Of a DNA stretch of 9,044 nucleotides, positions 7,010 through 9,044 are shown in pieces. How positions within the stretch are numbered: the first letter of the stretch is position 1; every line of letters begins with the position of its first letter. Origin of the DNA: JBDREF01 sp043820045. Its GTDB lineage: Bacteria; Planctomycetota; Phycisphaerae; Sedimentisphaerales; Anaerobacaceae. Location of the stretch: the NCBI GenBank assembly GCA_043820045.1, contig JBDREF010000018.1, forward strand, positions 1 to 9,044, read 5' to 3'. The translations under genes and the position numbers were made by a program. The notes under the pieces are model-generated. The model was not told the origin of the DNA. It ran no database searches and saw only the letters and a program-made list of their open reading frames with translations.

Positions 7010-8227
7010 TCAGGTGTGATAGTCGGCGTTGATCTTAACATATTCGGCGCTCAAATCGCAGCCGTAGCAAAAATCGCTCATCTTGCCCGCGCCCAAATCC
7101 ACCGTTATCGTATGCTCGGTCTGCGAAATAACCTTGCTCGCCAGCTCCGGATCAAACTTTGCCGGAGCACCGTTCTTGAAAACGCTTATCTGCCCAAGCT
7201 TGCAGGACAACTTGTCGGGGTTCATCTTCACCCCAACCGAACCGACGGCGCATATAATCCTGCCCCAGTTGGGATCGCCGCCTTGGACGGCACACTTGAC
7301 AAGCGGATAGTCGGCTATCGCCCTGCATGCTCTTGCCGCATCGCTCTTTGTGGCTGCCCCTTTGACCACCACCTTGAACATGCGTGTCGCGCCTTCGGCG
7401 TCAAGCGCCATCTGCCGGGCCAAATCATCGCATAGCTCGCTCAATGCCTTAGCGAATTTCCTGTATCGCGGGCACCGGCTGGTAATCGGCCGATTCAGAG
7501 CAAGACCAGAAGCGAGGATAATCGCTGTATCGTTGGTGCTCTGATGGCCGTCAACGGTCAGCCGGTTGAGCGAATTGTCGATAGCGGTCTTCAAGGCGCT
7601 CGCCAGCAGCGGCTTGCTTATGACGATATCCGTAGTGACAAAGCAGAGCGTGGTTGCCATATTCGGTGCAATCATGCCGGCCCCTTTGGCCGCGCCGGCT
7701 ATGGTGACCTTGGCGCCTGATATTTCCAGTCGGCGAACCGCCTGCTTGGGCTTCGTGTCCGTGGTCATGATGGCCCTTGCGAAACTCAGGCCCGCTTCGG
7801 ATGAAGTTGAAAGTCTTGCCGCCGCCATCGAAATACCCGAAACCACTTTGTCAATCGGCAACTGCTCGCCGATTATGCCCGTGGAAGCTACAAGTACGTT
7901 TCGCGCCTCGCAGTTAGCGGTAAGCGAGGCCGTCTCGGCGCACATCCTGATTGCGTTTTTCAGTCCGAGTCGGCCAGTGCAGGCATTAGCGTTGCCGGAA
8001 TTGACGACGACCGCCGAAACAACAGGGCTTTTTACATGCTGCCGGGAGACCTCCACCGCCGCTGAAACAATTTTGTTGGTCGTAAAGACCGCAGCCGCTT
8101 TCGCGCCGGTCGGGCAGACAAGCAGTCCCAAATCAAACCTGCCGGACCTCTTGACCCCACAGGACAGACCTGCCGCCAAAAAACCCTTGGGCGAAGTAAC
8201 CGTTTTATTTGCCATTTGCATCTTCAT
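7010..8227 (-). CDS. argJ: Bifunctional glutamate N-acetyltransferase / ornithine acetyltransferase ArgJ
   Basis: ArgJ transfers the acetyl group from N-acetylornithine to glutamate, closing the cyclic arginine pathway, and in bifunctional forms also makes N-acetylglutamate from acetyl-CoA. The protein, 405 residues from the ATG at 8227, shows the family hallmarks: PKGFLAAG near the start, VNSGNANACTG (about 75-85), STGIIGEQLP (115-124), and the self-cleavage site KGAGMIAPNMAT (181-192), where the bond before Thr192 is cut to give alpha and beta chains with Thr192 as nucleophile. GGDPNWGRI (317-325) and the C-terminus DLSAEYVKINADYHT are also typical. Length is normal. The start is uncertain: GTG 8257 would add ten atypical residues, and ATG 8221 or 8215 are further options; none has a strong ribosome binding site. 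A weak promoter (TTGAAG 8264-8259, GATAAT 8243-8238 on the minus strand, 15-base spacer) would favour a start at 8227 or later. Confidence 0.95.
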   Translation of the reverse strand: MKMQMANKTVTSPKGFLAAGLSCGVKRSGRFDLGLLVCPTGAKAAAVFTTNKIVSAAVEVSRQHVKSPVVSAVVVNSGNANACTGRLGLKNAIRMCAETASLTANCEARNVLVASTGIIGEQLPIDKVVSGISMAAARLSTSSEAGLSFARAIMTTDTKPKQAVRRLEISGAKVTIAGAAKGAGMIAPNMATTLCFVTTDIVISKPLLASALKTAIDNSLNRLTVDGHQSTNDTAIILASGLALNRPITSRCPRYRKFAKALSELCDDLARQMALDAEGATRMFKVVVKGAATKSDAARACRAIADYPLVKCAVQGGDPNWGRIICAVGSVGVKMNPDKLSCKLGQISVFKNGAPAKFDPELASKVISQTEHTITVDLGAGKMSDFCYGCDLSAEYVKINADYHT

Positions 8228-8393
8228 GGACGGGCAGATTATCAAAAGAACAGGCACGCTTCAAGCAAATTGTGCCTATTGAAAAATCAGTAAGGCGGGG
8301 GCGCTTTACTACCTCTATCAGACCCCACCGACAGGTCCTATAACTATTCGAGATAAACTCTCCCGTTTCTCAACACTCCGACGGAGGGCAAAG

Positions 8394-8477
8394 ATGAGCT
8401 TTCGTGCCTTTTGCCTTCATTGCCGCCGACTTTTGGCTACTTACGTGCGCCTTTACAACCGATATCTTAACTATTAA
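8394..8477 (+). CDS. Candidate small basic protein or leader peptide, 27 residues
   Basis: A short open frame starts at ATG 8394 and ends with TAA at 8475-8477. It has the best ribosome binding site in the right half of the window (GGAGGG, 8383-8388, 5 bases before the ATG). The peptide begins MSFRAFCLHCRRLLATY. It has five arginines, no acidic residue and a C-x-x-C pair (Cys7, Cys10), and is otherwise hydrophobic and aromatic. It lies in the divergent region between argJ and the glycosyltransferase gene, ending 31 bases before the latter. GGCAAA (8387-8392) and TTTGCC (8410-8415) can form a hairpin over its start. I recognise no family. It could be a leader peptide, a small membrane-associated or metal-binding protein, or chance. 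Confidence 0.35.
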   Translation: MSFRAFCLHCRRLLATYVRLYNRYLNY

Positions 8478-8480
8478 TAT
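8452..8480 (+). promoter_or_regulatory. Possible promoter of the glycosyltransferase gene
   Basis: TTTACA (8452-8457, five of six matches to the -35 consensus) and TAATAT (8475-8480, four of six) are separated by 17 bases. Transcription would start near 8487, about 22 bases before the ATG at 8509. The site overlaps the end of the small ORF at 8394-8477, so the two calls compete if the small ORF is cotranscribed with the next gene. Confidence 0.35.
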
Positions 8481-8508
8481 AGTCGTTATTTGAATTGGGA
8501 ATCACGGT

Positions 8509-9044
8509 ATGGACAAGCAAGGTCCCGAAGTCTCGATAGTCGTCCCCGTACTGGATGAGCAGGATAACATCGGCCCGCTGTACGAGCAAATCACGCAGAG
8601 TCTCGCCGACGGGCACACCTATGAGATACTGTTCGTGGACGATGGCAGCAGCGATAACAGTTTCGAAGTGTTGAGGCGGCTGCAGAACTCCGATGTCAGA
8701 GTCCGGGTCATTCGCTTCCGCAAGAACTTCGGCCAGACCGCCGCACTCAGCGCCGGCTTCACTCACGCCCGAGGGGACATTATCGTTGCAATGGACGCCG
8801 ATCTTCAAAACGACCCGGCGGACATCCCCAAAATGATCGCAAGGCTCGACGAAGGATTTGACGTTGTGAGCGGGTGGAGAAAGAAAAGGCACGACAGCAC
8901 ATTGACGCGACTGCTGCCCTCCAAGGCTGCCAATTGGTTGATTTCCGCAATTACCGGCGTTAAGCTCCACGATTACGGCTGCACGCTAAAGGTATATCGC
9001 AGCGAAGTGCTGGCCAAGACGAAACTCTACGGGGAAATGCACCG
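8509..9044 (+). CDS. GT2 glycosyltransferase (DPM1/ArnC-like), 5' part, cut by window edge
   Basis: The first 178 residues of a family 2 glycosyltransferase are present. Visible motifs are VVPVLDEQDNI (11-21), the nucleotide-binding VDDGSSD (43-49), FGQTAALSAGF (74-84), the metal-binding DADLQNDP with its D-x-D (96-103), and DYGCTLKVYR (155-164), followed by LYGEMH at the edge. This pattern matches enzymes that transfer a sugar from a nucleotide donor to a polyprenyl phosphate at the cytoplasmic membrane face, such as dolichyl-phosphate mannose synthase and ArnC types. These usually end in two membrane helices, which would lie beyond the window. The start is the ATG at 8509 with a weak GGGA about 8 bases upstream. 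The donor sugar cannot be read from sequence. The gene is divergent from argJ. Confidence 0.9.
   Translation, partial: MDKQGPEVSIVVPVLDEQDNIGPLYEQITQSLADGHTYEILFVDDGSSDNSFEVLRRLQNSDVRVRVIRFRKNFGQTAALSAGFTHARGDIIVAMDADLQNDPADIPKMIARLDEGFDVVSGWRKKRHDSTLTRLLPSKAANWLISAITGVKLHDYGCTLKVYRSEVLAKTKLYGEMH

Noticed and set aside
7566..8282. 238-codon plus-strand open frame opposite argJ
   Set aside because: argJ on the minus strand carries all family motifs; this frame is its antisense shadow.
8467..8970. 167-codon minus-strand open frame over the glycosyltransferase
   Set aside because: The plus strand has clear GT2 motifs; this frame is antisense to it.

Overview
The window looks like chromosomal DNA of a planctomycete-like bacterium, possibly Phycisphaerae. 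The main clues are a divergent HU-type protein with a basic N-terminal tail and an NPFTGED-type arm, and a periplasm-directed set made of a Cys-type sulfatase, a PQQ-like beta-propeller protein and a large glycoside hydrolase. The taxonomy is inferred from family resemblance alone.

Layout, left to right. At 1-41 (minus) is the first part of a transposase gene, probably IS630 family, with a strong ribosome binding site that lies inside a hairpin. A promoter near 347-375 precedes a Tat-exported sulfatase (467-1990, plus). A second good promoter (2245-2273) drives a 110-residue HU-like protein (2361-2693, plus). A secreted PQQ-like propeller protein follows (about 2769-4040, plus); its real start may be a rare ATT or ATC codon. 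After a 360-base gap, a 680-residue clan GH-A glycoside hydrolase lies on the minus strand (4401-6443). A tRNA-Pro(UGG) gene is at 6791-6865 (minus), then argJ for arginine biosynthesis (7010-8227, minus). A 27-codon small ORF with a strong ribosome binding site (8394-8477, plus) sits in the divergent region. The window ends inside a GT2 glycosyltransferase (8509 to the edge, plus).

How the genes may work together. The sulfatase, the propeller protein and the glycoside hydrolase all carry export signals, so they probably act outside the cytoplasm, plausibly on a sulfated polysaccharide or glycoconjugate. They do not form one operon: the strands differ and at least two separate promoters are visible. 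The part right of about 6790 (tRNA, argJ, polyprenyl-phosphate-type glycosyltransferase) looks like core genome. The part left of it, with an insertion sequence at its far end, looks accessory. I saw no CRISPR array, phage module or complete mobile element, and no clearly new multi-gene system. The items most worth a second look are the non-standard start of the propeller gene, the small ORF at 8394, and the unassigned glycoside hydrolase.
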